Positions 1 through 9,218 of a stretch of 64,000 nt of DNA are shown in pieces (positions within the stretch are counted from its first letter, which is position 1; the number at the start of each line of letters is the position of its first letter). The DNA is from DATEJJ01 sp039649115. GTDB taxonomy: Bacteria > Actinomycetota > Actinomycetes > Mycobacteriales > Micromonosporaceae. The position numbers were made by a program, and so were the translations under genes. The stretch is taken from positions 35,429-99,428 of the forward strand of contig JBBWZQ010000040.1 in the NCBI GenBank assembly GCA_039649115.1, given 5' to 3'. Under the pieces are notes generated by a model that searched no databases, had not been told where the DNA came from, and was given only the letters and a program-made list of their open reading frames with translations.

Positions 1-522
1 GGCGGGGAGTTGCGGGCCGACAACCTGCTGGCGACCGGGCCGGTCGGGCGCGCGCTGCTGCTCGGCTTCTTCGCGCGGCACGTGGACCAGGTCGAGCGGG
101 TGGTGGCCACGGTCGGCCCGGACGAGGCCCCGGAGCTGTGGGCCACCGACCTGGCCACGCATACCGAGACGAGGGCGTCCTCGCCGACCACGCGGGCCCC
201 GATGGGGCGGGTCCTGTCCGTGACCGGCCTTGCCGGGCTGCCGGTCGGTACCGGCCGGGCGGCGGTGGAGATCGTCGACGACCCGTTCATCGCGGGTCGG
301 TACCTGCTGGACGGCGGTACCGGCGGGCTGGAAGTCTCGGCCGGCACCACGGCTCCCGGTGCCGCCACGCTGACCGCGGCCGGTTTCGCCGCGCTCGTGT
401 ACGGCGCGCTGGACCCGGTGGAGGTGGCGGTCCGGGGACTCGGCACGGTACCGGCGGAGACGGTGGAGAGCCTGCGCACCCTGTTCCCCAGATGGGCGCC
501 GTACCTGGTGGCGGAGTTCTGA
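1..522 (+). CDS. Eis-like GNAT acetyltransferase, C-terminal part (5' end outside window)
   Basis: The frame is open from base 1, so the start lies outside the window; about 173 residues are visible. The visible part matches the C-terminal sterol-carrier-like domain of the Eis (enhanced intracellular survival) acetyltransferase family: an RVLSV strand, a DPFIAGRY segment, repeated alternating strands, and a chain that ends in phenylalanine (VAEF). In Eis enzymes the C-terminal carboxylate acts as the general acid/base. These proteins acetylate amines, including aminoglycosides in some members, but the GNAT core is not visible here, so the substrate cannot be judged. The stop lies 6 bases from the stop of the converging next gene. 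Family assignment rests on the tail pattern only. Confidence 0.6.
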   Translation, partial: GGELRADNLLATGPVGRALLLGFFARHVDQVERVVATVGPDEAPELWATDLATHTETRASSPTTRAPMGRVLSVTGLAGLPVGTGRAAVEIVDDPFIAGRYLLDGGTGGLEVSAGTTAPGAATLTAAGFAALVYGALDPVEVAVRGLGTVPAETVESLRTLFPRWAPYLVAEF

Positions 523-528
523 GCCGGC

Positions 529-942
529 TCACGACTCGGCGGACGCGTAGGCGATCAGGCGCAGCAGCGCCTCCGCGTACGCGTCCTCGGGGTCGGCCGC
601 GCGCACCTCGCTGAGCGCGTCGCCCAGCGCGGTGACCACGAGGTACTCCTCGTCGAGCCGGTCCAGCCGGTGGAAGGTGCGGCCGAGCAGCCCGCGCAGC
701 TGGTCCTCGCGGGGCATCCAGAGCACCTCGTCCTTGTGCACGTCGTCCAGCGCCCACTCCGTCGTGCCGTTGAAGCCGATCACCTGCCCCTCGGGCAACT
801 CGTGCAACTCGATCGTCATGTCGCTGAGCACGAACACCTCGTCGTCCATGTCCCGGTCCGGCAGGACGAACCGGTCGCCCCGGGAGGGCTTCCACACCAG
901 TCCGGCGTCGCGCAGCCGCTTGGCGAGAGGGAGGGAAAGCAC
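529..942 (-). CDS. Conserved actinobacterial protein (often labelled 'pilus assembly protein CpaE')
   Basis: A 138-residue soluble protein from a GTG start (SLPLAKRLRDAGL follows). Start chosen because homologs I recall begin with this LAKRLRDAGL-W segment and the frame upstream loses this character. Recognisable landmarks are GDRFVLPDRDMDDEVFVLSD, GFNGTTEWALD and LPREDQL-like MPREDQL. Databases commonly call this family CpaE-like, but there is no ParA/CpaE ATPase motif, so the label should not be trusted. Function unknown. It is divergent from the secreted protease gene with a 146-base gap that carries a palindrome. Confidence 0.65.
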   Translation of the reverse strand: MLSLPLAKRLRDAGLVWKPSRGDRFVLPDRDMDDEVFVLSDMTIELHELPEGQVIGFNGTTEWALDDVHKDEVLWMPREDQLRGLLGRTFHRLDRLDEEYLVVTALGDALSEVRAADPEDAYAEALLRLIAYASAES

Positions 943-991
943 GCCTCCATCGTGCCAGTCCCGGCAGCCTCGGTCGCCTCCCGACCAGGTT

Positions 992-1013
992 GAGGAGTTT
1001 GACAGAACTCCTC
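992..1013. promoter_or_regulatory. Palindrome GAGGAGTT-N6-AACTCCTC over a TTGACA box
   Basis: Perfect 8-bp arms at 992-999 and 1006-1013 separated by TGACAG. A TTGACA hexamer (999-1004) lies inside it and could be a -35 element for the protease gene starting at 1089, but I see no convincing -10 at the right distance. It lies in the divergent gap between the small conserved gene (start 942) and the protease. Candidate operator; binding protein unknown. Confidence 0.35.
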
Positions 1014-1088
1014 TCCGGAAGCACTCAACTACTCCTCGCTTGCACCGATGACTGCGGTACGACCTCTCCCGAGGAGTGAGGAGCAAGG

Positions 1089-3251
1089 ATGCGTCAACTA
1101 CCGAGGCTCAGGTACAGCCTCATCGGTCTCACCGCGGTCTGCGCCATCGTCCTGCCCGGCACCGCGGCGTTGGCCGCCCCCACCCCTGGACCGCTGCCGC
1201 ACAAGGTCGGCGGCTTCATCGCCAGCGGCGCGCGAGTCAGCGCCGCCAGGCAGCACGTCTTCCGCCCCCGAACCCTGCCCGCCAGCGTCGACCTGCGCGC
1301 CAACATGCCCGCCGTCGGCGACCAGGGCCAGGTCGGCTCCTGCGTCGCCTGGACCATCGCCTACGGGATGATGGGCTACTACGCGAAGACGACCAGCGGC
1401 ACCGGCGCCCCGTACGCGCCGCTCTACCTGTACCTGCGGGTCGTGGCACCGGGCGGCGCGCCCAACTCCGGGCTGTACCCCTCGTCGGCCCTGACGGAGG
1501 CGCAGAACAACGGCGTGGACACCCAGGCCGACTACTACCAGGGGACGACGGCCTGGCAGACCGGGCCCACCAGCGCCGAGGTCGCCAACGCGGCGGGCTA
1601 CAAGATCACCGGATGGAACACCCTCTGGGTGGGCAGCAACCAGGGCACTTCGGCCAAGACGGCCATGCAGACCGCGCTGGCCGCGGGCGCACCGGTGGGC
1701 ATCGCCTTCCCGGTGTACGCCGACTTCATGCGCATGGGGTCCAACGTCCTCTACAACACGCTGACGGGTAACAGCCTGGGCGGCCACATGGTCACCGCGG
1801 TCGGGTACGACGCGGACGGCATCTGGATCCGCAACTCCTGGGGCACCTGGTGGGGCACCAGCGGGGACGCGCACCTGTCGTGGGCCTTCGTGCAGACCGA
1901 CGTGCAGGCGGCGTACACGATCACGGGTGTCCGCACGCCCGCCACGACGACGGTGGCCGCACCGACCGTCAGCGCGCTGTCCGTCAAGACCGGTGCTGCC
2001 GGCACCTCGGTCACGATCAGCGGGGCCAACCTGGCCTCGGCGACGGCGGTCAGCTTCGGCGGCGCCAGCGCGGCCTTCACCAGCACGACGACGAGCGGCG
2101 TGACCAAGCTGGTCGCCACCGCGCCCAGCCACGAACCGGGTGCGGCCGGGGTGACCGTGACCAACCCCGGCGGCACCAGCGCGGCCGGCAGCGCCAGCAC
2201 GTTCACCTTCACACCGCCGGCCCCCACGGTGACCGCGGTCAGCCCGTCCAGCGCGGTCATCTTCGGCGGTGCCACGGTGACGGTCACCGGCACCTCGTTC
2301 ACCGGATCGACATCGGTCAAGGTGGGCACCCTCGCCGGCAGCTCGGTCAAGCTGCTGTCCGGCACCTCGCTGCAGTTCGTCGCACCGGCCCAGGCCGCCG
2401 GGGCCTACGACGTCACCGTCAAGACGCCGTACGGGACGAGCGCCACCGGCAACCAGCTCACGTACGTCAACCCGCCGGCACCGGCGCTCGCCACGCTGAG
2501 CCCGACCAGCGGGCTCACGTACACGACCACGGCGGTCACCCTCACCGGCAGCAACCTCAAGGGGGCGACCCGGGTCACCGCCGGCGGGGCCAGCGTGCCA
2601 TTCACCAAGGTGTCCGACACGGTGGTCAAGGCGACGCTGCCGGTGCACGCCGCCGGTGCGCTGGACGTCCAGGTGACCACGCCCGGCGGTACCAGCGCCA
2701 CCGGTAGCGCGTTCACCTACGTGGCACCGCCGGCACCGGTGGTCAACCAGGTCAGCCCGTCCACCGGCGTCACCAACGTGAGCCGGACGGTGACGGTCAC
2801 GGGTACCGGGTTCACCGCCGCGTCCCGGGTCACCGCGGCCGGCACGGCGCTGAGCTTCACCCGGCTCTCGGAGACCGCGATCCGGGCGACGCTGCCGGTG
2901 CACTCCGCCGGCGCCGTGGACATCCGGGTGACCACGCCGGGCGGTACCAGCGCCGGCGGCACCACGTTCACCTACTCGCTGCCGCCGGCACCGTCGGTCA
3001 GCAGCCTGAACGTGACCCGGAGCGGTACCGGCGCGGCCACCTCGGTGGTGGTGCAGGGCAGCTGGCTGACGGCGGCCACCAGGGTGACCGTGGACGGGGT
3101 CAGCGTGAAGTTCACCCAGGTATCCGACAGCCAGGTGCGGGCCACCCTGCCCGCGCACTCCGCCGGAACGGTGAACGTCCAGGTGACCACGGCCGGCGGT
3201 ACCAGTTCGCCGACCGCGGGCACCCGGTTCACCTACGGGCGGGCCAGGTAG
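1089..3251 (+). CDS. Secreted papain-like (C1) cysteine protease with five IPT/TIG repeats
   Basis: 720 residues. A Sec signal peptide (residues 1-29, hydrophobic core then ALAA) is followed by a C1-type peptidase domain (about 65-280) with the catalytic Cys85 in QGQVGSC, His233 in GGHMVTAVGY and Asn249 in RNSWG; Gln79 of the oxyanion hole also fits. Residues about 290-717 are five IPT/TIG immunoglobulin-like repeats, each starting near (A)PxV..xSP and ending near V(T)TPGGTSA...FTY. There is no LPXTG or membrane anchor, so it is expected to be free outside the cell, the repeats perhaps giving adhesion or substrate binding. An AGGAG-type ribosome site (about 1073-1087) precedes the ATG. A strong hairpin follows the stop. 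There is no obvious propeptide longer than about 35 residues. Confidence 0.88.
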   Translation: MRQLPRLRYSLIGLTAVCAIVLPGTAALAAPTPGPLPHKVGGFIASGARVSAARQHVFRPRTLPASVDLRANMPAVGDQGQVGSCVAWTIAYGMMGYYAKTTSGTGAPYAPLYLYLRVVAPGGAPNSGLYPSSALTEAQNNGVDTQADYYQGTTAWQTGPTSAEVANAAGYKITGWNTLWVGSNQGTSAKTAMQTALAAGAPVGIAFPVYADFMRMGSNVLYNTLTGNSLGGHMVTAVGYDADGIWIRNSWGTWWGTSGDAHLSWAFVQTDVQAAYTITGVRTPATTTVAAPTVSALSVKTGAAGTSVTISGANLASATAVSFGGASAAFTSTTTSGVTKLVATAPSHEPGAAGVTVTNPGGTSAAGSASTFTFTPPAPTVTAVSPSSAVIFGGATVTVTGTSFTGSTSVKVGTLAGSSVKLLSGTSLQFVAPAQAAGAYDVTVKTPYGTSATGNQLTYVNPPAPALATLSPTSGLTYTTTAVTLTGSNLKGATRVTAGGASVPFTKVSDTVVKATLPVHAAGALDVQVTTPGGTSATGSAFTYVAPPAPVVNQVSPSTGVTNVSRTVTVTGTGFTAASRVTAAGTALSFTRLSETAIRATLPVHSAGAVDIRVTTPGGTSAGGTTFTYSLPPAPSVSSLNVTRSGTGAATSVVVQGSWLTAATRVTVDGVSVKFTQVSDSQVRATLPAHSAGTVNVQVTTAGGTSSPTAGTRFTYGRAR

Positions 3252-3254
3252 CTT

Positions 3255-3298
3255 CCCGTGGGGCTGGCACCTCAGCGCAGCGGGGCCAGCCCCACGGG
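3255..3298. terminator. Hairpin terminator after the protease gene
   Basis: A perfect 14-bp stem (3255-3268 with 3285-3298) closes a 16-nt loop directly after the protease stop. There is no T run, which is usual for actinobacteria. Confidence 0.7.
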
Positions 3299-3349
3299 GA
3301 TTCGTCGCACCTGCGGGCCGCCGCCGCCGATAGGAGCCCGAGTTCGGAA

Positions 3350-5371
3350 ATGGCGGGTGAGCTGATGCGACGTCTTCTCCTGAGCATGCTGGCGGGTGCG
3401 CTGGTCCTGCTCATCGTCGGCGTCTCCGCGAGCCAGTCCGGACATACCAGGGTCCTGGCCCGGCAGCGCAACGCGTTGGCCCAGGACGCGGCCGAGCAGG
3501 CCCAGATCCTGGACGCGTACTTCGCCCGCGCGGCCTCGATCATCCTGTTGACCGCGCACATCCCGCAGTTCGGGGAGTTCTACCGGGAGCCCGGTGACCG
3601 GGCCGCGCGGGTACGCCGCGGCGGTGCGACGCTCGACGCGGTCAACGACTCGCTGAGCTACCTGGAACGGCTGTATCCGGACCGGATCGACGAGGCGTGC
3701 TTCATCGACGCGTCGGGTGCCGAGAACGCGCGCACGGTGCGCGGTCAACGCGCCGCCTCCGGTGAGCTGTCCACGGACGAGACCATGAACCCGTTCTTCG
3801 CACCGTCGTTCACGCTCGCCGCCGGACAGGTCTACCAGGCCAAACCATACGTGTCCCCGGACACCGGCGAGTGGGTCATCGCGAACTCCACGGTGGTGCC
3901 GATGCCGGACGGGTCGAGGCCGGCGATCGTGCACTTCGAGGTCAGCGTCGAGAGCTTCCGCCGGGAGGCGGCCGCCCGCAGTGACAGCACCGTCCTGGTC
4001 GTCGACGCGGACACCGGAGATGTCGTGATCAACTCGCGGCGCCCGCAACAGACCGGTGTGCCGTTGGGCGACGCGCGGGACAGCCGTTTCCACCGGCTCG
4101 TCCGTCACTGGTCCCCGACCGGCCGGCTCGATCTCGATGGTCATCAGGCTGGGTACCAGCGCATCGCGGCCACCTCGGGCAATGCCAACCACTGGTACGT
4201 GGTGTCGGTGGCCAACCGCGCCACCGGCACGCTGACCGGTGTCGGCATCCTGCCGGTCGTCATGACGCTGGTCGGGCTGGTGTTCATCGGCTACCTGGTC
4301 TTCGCCCTGCGCCGCAGCCGGGCCGTCCTGCTCACCGCCGCCTACACCGACCCGTTGACCGGGCTGTACAACCGGCGGCAGCTCGTCACCGACCTCGACA
4401 GCCACCTCGCCCGCGCGAGCGCCGCCGATCCGCTGCTGCTGATCCTGTGTGACCTCAACGGTTTCAAGGCGTACAACGACGCGTTCGGCCACCCGGCCGG
4501 CGACGCGCTGCTCGCCCGCCTGGGCGCGGCACTCAACCGGGACCTGAACGGCACGGCGCGGCCGTACCGCATCGGAGGCGACGAGTTCTGCGTCCTGGCC
4601 AGACCGGGCCGCGACGGCGCCGACGAGGTGATCGCCACCTCCCTGCGGGCGCTGAGCGAGCAGGGCGACGGCTTTTCCATCACCGCGTCGCACGGCGCTG
4701 TCCTGCTGCCCACGGAGGCGTCCTCGTCGGACGGCGCGATGCGGGCCGTCGACCTGCGCATGTACGAGAACAAGAACAGCGCCCGGATACCCGCCGACGC
4801 GCAAGCCACGAACGCGCTGCTGTGCGCCATGCGCGAGCGTGATCCGCAGTGGGCCCACCGGGTCTGGATGACCGCACGCCTGGCCGGCGAGGTGTGCCGG
4901 CGGCTCGGCCTGCCGCCGGGCGACGAGGCCCGGATCCGGCAGGCGGCCCAACTGCACGACGTCGGGAAGGTCGGCATCCCCGACGATGTCCTGCACAAGC
5001 CCGGCCCGCTCACCCCGGACGAGTGGACGTTCCTGCAACAGGTCCCGTCGATCGGTGAACGCATCACCGCGGCGGCGCCCGCGCTGGCCCACCTCGCCCC
5101 CGTCGTCCGGTCAGCCCGTGAACGGTACGACGGAACCGGCTACCCCGACCGCCTGGCAGGCGACGACATCCCGCTCGGCGCCCGCATCATCGCCGGCGCC
5201 GCCGCGCTGGCCGCCATGATCTCGCCCCGTCCCTACGCCGCGGTGCGCACGGTCACGGCGGCGCTCGACGAACTCACCCGCGGCGCCGGCACCCAGTTCG
5301 ATCCGCAGGTCGTCGCCGCGCTGCGCGAGGTCAGCCGGTCAGCGGACGCGGAGTTGTCAATGCACCCCTGA
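3350..5371 (+). CDS. Membrane diguanylate cyclase (Cache-GGDEF) with degenerate HD-GYP domain
   Basis: 673 residues: membrane helix 8-28, extracytoplasmic Cache-like sensor about 30-296, membrane helix 297-320, GGDEF domain about 325-480, HD-GYP-like domain about 495-665. The GGDEF signature is intact (409-413), so cyclic di-GMP synthesis is likely. The inhibitory I-site (RxxD before GGDEF) is absent; the matching residues are N and A. In the HD-GYP part His536-Asp537 (LHDVGK) and DGTGYP (594-599) remain, but other metal ligands are lost: the HP motif reads VPS (565-567), the HH pair before ExxDGxGYP reads AR (589-590), and the later Asp (ADxYDA in the family) is alanine. I infer an active cyclase whose phosphodiesterase half is dead or regulatory. 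Stands alone between a terminator and convergent icmF. Confidence 0.85.
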   Translation: MAGELMRRLLLSMLAGALVLLIVGVSASQSGHTRVLARQRNALAQDAAEQAQILDAYFARAASIILLTAHIPQFGEFYREPGDRAARVRRGGATLDAVNDSLSYLERLYPDRIDEACFIDASGAENARTVRGQRAASGELSTDETMNPFFAPSFTLAAGQVYQAKPYVSPDTGEWVIANSTVVPMPDGSRPAIVHFEVSVESFRREAAARSDSTVLVVDADTGDVVINSRRPQQTGVPLGDARDSRFHRLVRHWSPTGRLDLDGHQAGYQRIAATSGNANHWYVVSVANRATGTLTGVGILPVVMTLVGLVFIGYLVFALRRSRAVLLTAAYTDPLTGLYNRRQLVTDLDSHLARASAADPLLLILCDLNGFKAYNDAFGHPAGDALLARLGAALNRDLNGTARPYRIGGDEFCVLARPGRDGADEVIATSLRALSEQGDGFSITASHGAVLLPTEASSSDGAMRAVDLRMYENKNSARIPADAQATNALLCAMRERDPQWAHRVWMTARLAGEVCRRLGLPPGDEARIRQAAQLHDVGKVGIPDDVLHKPGPLTPDEWTFLQQVPSIGERITAAAPALAHLAPVVRSARERYDGTGYPDRLAGDDIPLGARIIAGAAALAAMISPRPYAAVRTVTAALDELTRGAGTQFDPQVVAALREVSRSADAELSMHP

Positions 5372-5421
5372 GCGGGCAGGAAACCGGTCGCCGGTGCGCG
5401 GCCGGCGGGTGATCAGGTGGG

Positions 5422-8400
5422 TCAGACGTTGCGGCGGTACTCGCCGCCGACTTCGAAGAAGGCGTCGGTGATCTGGCCCAGCGAGCAGACCCGGGCGGCG
5501 TCCATCAGCACACCGAACACGTTCTCGCCGCCCATCGCCGCCGCGCGCAGCCGGGCCAGGTGCTGGCGCGCCCCGTCGCGGTGGCGCTCCTGGAAGTCGT
5601 GCAGCCGGCGCAGTTGCGACTGCTTCTCCTCCTCCGTACCCCGGGCGAGCGCCAGCGGCCCGTGCTGCGCCTCGCCGTGCGGGTTGCGGAACGTGTTGAC
5701 CCCGATGATCGGCAGGGTACCGTCGTGCTTGCGCTGCTCGTACAGCATCGACTCGTCCTGGATGCGGCCGCGCTGGTATCCGGTCTCCATCGCGCCCAGC
5801 ACCCCGCCGCGCTCGGCGATGCGGTCGAACTCGACCAGTACCGCCTCCTCGACCAGGTCGGTCAGCTCGTCGACGATGTACGCGCCCTGCAGCGGGTTCT
5901 CGTTCTTCGCCAGGCCCCACTCCTCGTTGATGACGAGCTGGATGGCCAGCGCCCGGCGCACCGACTCCTCGCCCGGCGTGGTGACCGCCTCGTCGTACGC
6001 GTTGGTGTGCAGGCTGTTCGCGTTGTCGTAGATGGCCGTCAGCGCCTGCAGGGTGGTGCGGATGTCGTTGAAGCTCATCTCCTGCGCGTGCAGCGAGCGG
6101 CCCGAGGTCTGCACGTGGTACTTCAGCTTCTGCGACCGGTCGGCGGCGCCGTACCGCTCCCGCATGGCCACCGCCCAGATCCGCCGCGCCACCCGGCCGA
6201 GCACGGTGTACTCGGGGTCCATCCCGTTGGAGAAGAAGAACGACAGGTTGGCGGCGAAGTCGTCCACGGCCATGCCGCGCGCCAGGTACGACTCCACGTA
6301 GGTGAACCCGTTGGCGAGCGTGAAGGCGAGCTGGCTGATCGGGTTGGCCCCCGCCTCGGCGATGTGGTAGCCGGAGATGGACACCGAGTAGAAGTTGCGC
6401 ACCTGGTTCTGGATGAACCACTCCTGGATGTCGGCCATCATGCGCAGGCTGAACTCGGTGGAGAAGATGCAGGTGTTCTGGCCCTGGTCCTCCTTGAGGA
6501 TGTCGGCCTGCACGGTGCCCCGCACGGTACGCAGCACCCACGCCCTGATCTCCGCCGCTTCGTCCACAGTGGGCGGTCGGCCGTGCGCGGACTCGAAGCC
6601 GGCCAGCCGCTGGTCGATCGCGGCGTTGAAGAAGAAGGCCAGGATCGTGGGGGCCGGGCCGTTGATGGTCATGGACACCGACGTGGCCGGCGCGCACAGG
6701 TCGAAGCCGCCGTAGAGGACTTTCATGTCCTCGACCGTCGCGATGGACACCCCCGAGGTGCCGACCTTGCCGTAGATGTCGGGGCGGGTGTCGGGGTCGT
6801 GGCCGTACAGGGTCACCGAATCGAACGCGGTGGACAGCCGGGTGGCCTTGGCGTCCTTGGCGAGCAGGTGGAAACGGCGGTTGGTGCGGAAGGGGTCACC
6901 CTCCCCCGCGAACATGCGCGCGGGGTCCTCACCGTCGCGCTTGAGCGCAAAGACCCCCGAGGTGTACGGGAAGCGGCCCGGCAGGTTCTCCAGCCGCAGG
7001 TACCGCAGCAGCTCCCCGTCATCGGCATGGCGCGGCAGCGCCACCCGGGGGATCCGCGAGCCGGACAGCGACTCGCGCCACAGCGGCGTGCGGATCTCCC
7101 TGTCGCGTACCCGCACGACCAGCTCGTCGGCGGCGTAGTCGCGTACGGTGTCCGGCCACCCGTCGAGCAGCGCGCGGGACTCGGCGTCCAGCGCCGCGTC
7201 GGCCTCGGCGCGCAGCTCGTCCAGCGCGTCAAGACCGGCGCCGCGGGCGGCCAGCAGCTCGTGCGCGGCGGTCAGCTGCTGGCGCCGCCGTGCCGCGTCG
7301 ACCTGTGCTGACGTGTGCTGCCGGTACCCGCGCATTGTCTCCGCGATGTCCGCGAGGTACCGGACGCGGCCGGGCGGCACCACCTGCTGGATGCGGGTGG
7401 AGGCGCGTACGTCCACAGTGGACAGGATGCCCTCGCCGACCGGCAGGCCCCGCTCGGCGAGCAGGCCGCGCAGGTACTGGTACAGCGCGGTCACGCCGTC
7501 GTCGTTGAAGGTCGCCGCGCTGGTGCCGAAGACCGGCATCCGCTCGTACGGGGTGCCGAACTCGCCCCGGTTGCGTACCAGCTGGCGGGCGACGTCCCGG
7601 CGGGCGTCCTCGGCGCCGCGCCGCTCGTACTTGTTGATGGCCACCGCGTCGGCGAAGTCGAGCATGTCGATCTTCTCCAGCTGCGAGGTGGCGCCGAACT
7701 CGGGCGTCATGACGTACAGCGCGACGTCCGCGAACGGGACGATCGCGGCGTCTCCCTGGCCGATGCCGGGCGTCTCCACGATCACGAGGTCGTACCCGGC
7801 CGCCTGGCACGCGGCGATCACGTCGGCCAGCGCGGCCGGCAGCTCCCGGCCGGCGCCCCGGGTCGCCAGCGAGCGGAAGTAGACGTGACCGCCCCCGAGG
7901 CTGTTCATCCGGATCCGGTCGCCGAGCAGCGCGCCGCCGCCCCTGCGCCGGCTGGGGTCCACCGCGATCACCGCGACGTGCAGCTTGTCCTGCTGGTCGA
8001 TGCGCAGCCGGCGGATCAGCTCGTCGGTCAGCGAGGACTTGCCGGAGCCGCCGGTGCCGGTGATGCCGAGCACGGGTGCCGTGCGGCGCGCGGCGGCGGC
8101 CCGTACCCCCTCGCGCAGGTCCTCGGGTGCGCGGCCGGCCTCCAGCATCGTGACCAGCCGCGCCAAGGCGCCCTGGTCGCCGGCGTACAGCGCGTCGGGC
8201 GAGGGTGGCGGGCCGGCCGCGAGATCGACGTCGCACTCCCGCACGATGCCGTTGATCATGCGAGGCAGGCCCATCCGCTGGCCGTCCTCGGGCGAGAAGA
8301 TCCGCACCCCGTGCGCGCGCAGCCGCTCGATCTCCTCGGCCACGATCACCCCGCCGCCGCCGCCGAAGACCTTGATGTCCCCCGCGCCGCGCTCGCGCAG

Positions 8401-8661
8401 CAGGTCGACGAGGTAGCTGAAGTACTCGACGTGCCCACCCTGGTACGAGCTGATCGCGACGCCCTGCACGTCCTCCTGGACGGCGGCCGTGACGATCTCG
8501 CCGACCGACCGGTTGTGCCCGAGGTGGACGACCTCGGCGCCCTGTGCCTGGAGGATCCGCCGCATGATGTTGATCGACGCGTCGTGCCCGTCGAAGAGGC
8601 TCGCCGCCGTCACCAGACGCACCGGGTTCGCCGGCGTGTGCAGTGGGCTCGACCCGGTCAT
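5422..8661 (-). CDS. icmF: Fused isobutyryl-CoA mutase/G-protein chaperone IcmF
   Basis: 1079 residues in one chain: adenosylcobalamin-binding domain (about 15-150) with the His ligand in DGHDASI, MeaI/ArgK-type GTPase domain (about 195-420) with P-loop TGTGGSGKSS, and the acyl-CoA mutase barrel (about 520-1079). This B12-, GTPase-, mutase order is the IcmF layout, not that of two-subunit methylmalonyl-CoA mutase. It interconverts isobutyryl-CoA and n-butyryl-CoA (some members also pivalyl-CoA) while the GTPase loads and protects cobalamin. The start ATG at 8661 is 26 bases from the GTG of a divergent MarR gene, so the two promoters must overlap and the regulator probably controls it. Nearby prpE (17.7 kb) also handles short acyl groups. 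Confidence 0.93.
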   Translation of the reverse strand: MTGSSPLHTPANPVRLVTAASLFDGHDASINIMRRILQAQGAEVVHLGHNRSVGEIVTAAVQEDVQGVAISSYQGGHVEYFSYLVDLLRERGAGDIKVFGGGGGVIVAEEIERLRAHGVRIFSPEDGQRMGLPRMINGIVRECDVDLAAGPPPSPDALYAGDQGALARLVTMLEAGRAPEDLREGVRAAAARRTAPVLGITGTGGSGKSSLTDELIRRLRIDQQDKLHVAVIAVDPSRRRGGGALLGDRIRMNSLGGGHVYFRSLATRGAGRELPAALADVIAACQAAGYDLVIVETPGIGQGDAAIVPFADVALYVMTPEFGATSQLEKIDMLDFADAVAINKYERRGAEDARRDVARQLVRNRGEFGTPYERMPVFGTSAATFNDDGVTALYQYLRGLLAERGLPVGEGILSTVDVRASTRIQQVVPPGRVRYLADIAETMRGYRQHTSAQVDAARRRQQLTAAHELLAARGAGLDALDELRAEADAALDAESRALLDGWPDTVRDYAADELVVRVRDREIRTPLWRESLSGSRIPRVALPRHADDGELLRYLRLENLPGRFPYTSGVFALKRDGEDPARMFAGEGDPFRTNRRFHLLAKDAKATRLSTAFDSVTLYGHDPDTRPDIYGKVGTSGVSIATVEDMKVLYGGFDLCAPATSVSMTINGPAPTILAFFFNAAIDQRLAGFESAHGRPPTVDEAAEIRAWVLRTVRGTVQADILKEDQGQNTCIFSTEFSLRMMADIQEWFIQNQVRNFYSVSISGYHIAEAGANPISQLAFTLANGFTYVESYLARGMAVDDFAANLSFFFSNGMDPEYTVLGRVARRIWAVAMRERYGAADRSQKLKYHVQTSGRSLHAQEMSFNDIRTTLQALTAIYDNANSLHTNAYDEAVTTPGEESVRRALAIQLVINEEWGLAKNENPLQGAYIVDELTDLVEEAVLVEFDRIAERGGVLGAMETGYQRGRIQDESMLYEQRKHDGTLPIIGVNTFRNPHGEAQHGPLALARGTEEEKQSQLRRLHDFQERHRDGARQHLARLRAAAMGGENVFGVLMDAARVCSLGQITDAFFEVGGEYRRNV

Positions 8662-8687
8662 GACGACCTCCCAGTACGGTAGGGCAC

Positions 8688-9215
8688 GTGTCCGGTCCCC
8701 TGTCCTTCGATCCGATCGCCGAGGCGCACCGGCAGTGGCGCGGCCGCTGGCCCGAACAGGCCGAGCAGATGGCCGCGGTCACATCGGTGATGCGGGTGCA
8801 GCAGTTGCTCCTCGCCGAGATCGAGCGCGTGCTGCGCCCGTGCGGCCTGAGCTTCGCCAGCTACGAGGCGCTGCGGCTGCTCGCCTTCACCCGCTCCGGC
8901 GAGCTGCCGATGGGCAAGGTGGGCGAGCGCCTGATGGTGCATCCCGCGTCGGTGACCAACACGATCGACCGGCTGGAGCAGCGGGGCCTGGTGCGCCGCC
9001 GCGCTTCGCCGCAGGATCGGCGGCGGATCCTCGCCGAGATCACGCCGGACGGGCGGGAGCTGGTGGACAAGGCCACGACCGCGCTCAACGAGGCGCGGTT
9101 CGGGCTGGGTGCGCTGGACCGGGAGGACGCCGTGGCGATCAGCCGGCTGCTGCGGCGGCTGCGCGCGGCGGCCGGCGACTTCGCCGAAGGTACCCATGAT
9201 CCCTGGTCTTCCTGA
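8688..9215 (+). CDS. MarR-family transcriptional regulator, divergent from icmF
   Basis: 175 residues with a winged-helix DNA-binding core (about 55-130: KVGERLMVHPASVTNTI recognition helix, then the DRRRILAEITPDG wing). The GTG start has no clear Shine-Dalgarno and lies 26 bases from the icmF start, so leaderless translation is likely. By position it probably controls icmF and itself, likely sensing a short-chain acyl-CoA or fatty acid; the ligand is inference. Confidence 0.85.
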   Translation: MSGPLSFDPIAEAHRQWRGRWPEQAEQMAAVTSVMRVQQLLLAEIERVLRPCGLSFASYEALRLLAFTRSGELPMGKVGERLMVHPASVTNTIDRLEQRGLVRRRASPQDRRRILAEITPDGRELVDKATTALNEARFGLGALDREDAVAISRLLRRLRAAAGDFAEGTHDPWSS

Positions 9216-9218
9216 CAC

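Noticed and set aside
529..942. CpaE pilus assembly ATPase
   Set aside because: The name is a common database label for the family, but no P-loop or receiver-like domain is present.
1098..3158. Long open frame (686 codons) on the minus strand opposite the protease
   Set aside because: It is an antisense shadow in very GC-rich DNA: composition is Arg/Gly/Ala noise with no domain, while the plus frame has clear catalytic motifs.
2200..3240. Tandem similarity in the protease gene as a CRISPR or satellite array
   Set aside because: The repeats are about 85-90 codons, diverged, in frame, and encode IPT/TIG domains.
3272..5092. 606-codon minus-strand frame opposite the diguanylate cyclase
   Set aside because: No recognisable motif and low-complexity Arg/Gly content; GGDEF and HD-GYP motifs are on the plus strand.
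3350..5371. Bifunctional cyclase/phosphodiesterase
   Set aside because: Too many HD-GYP metal ligands are missing to claim hydrolysis; only the GGDEF half is called active.
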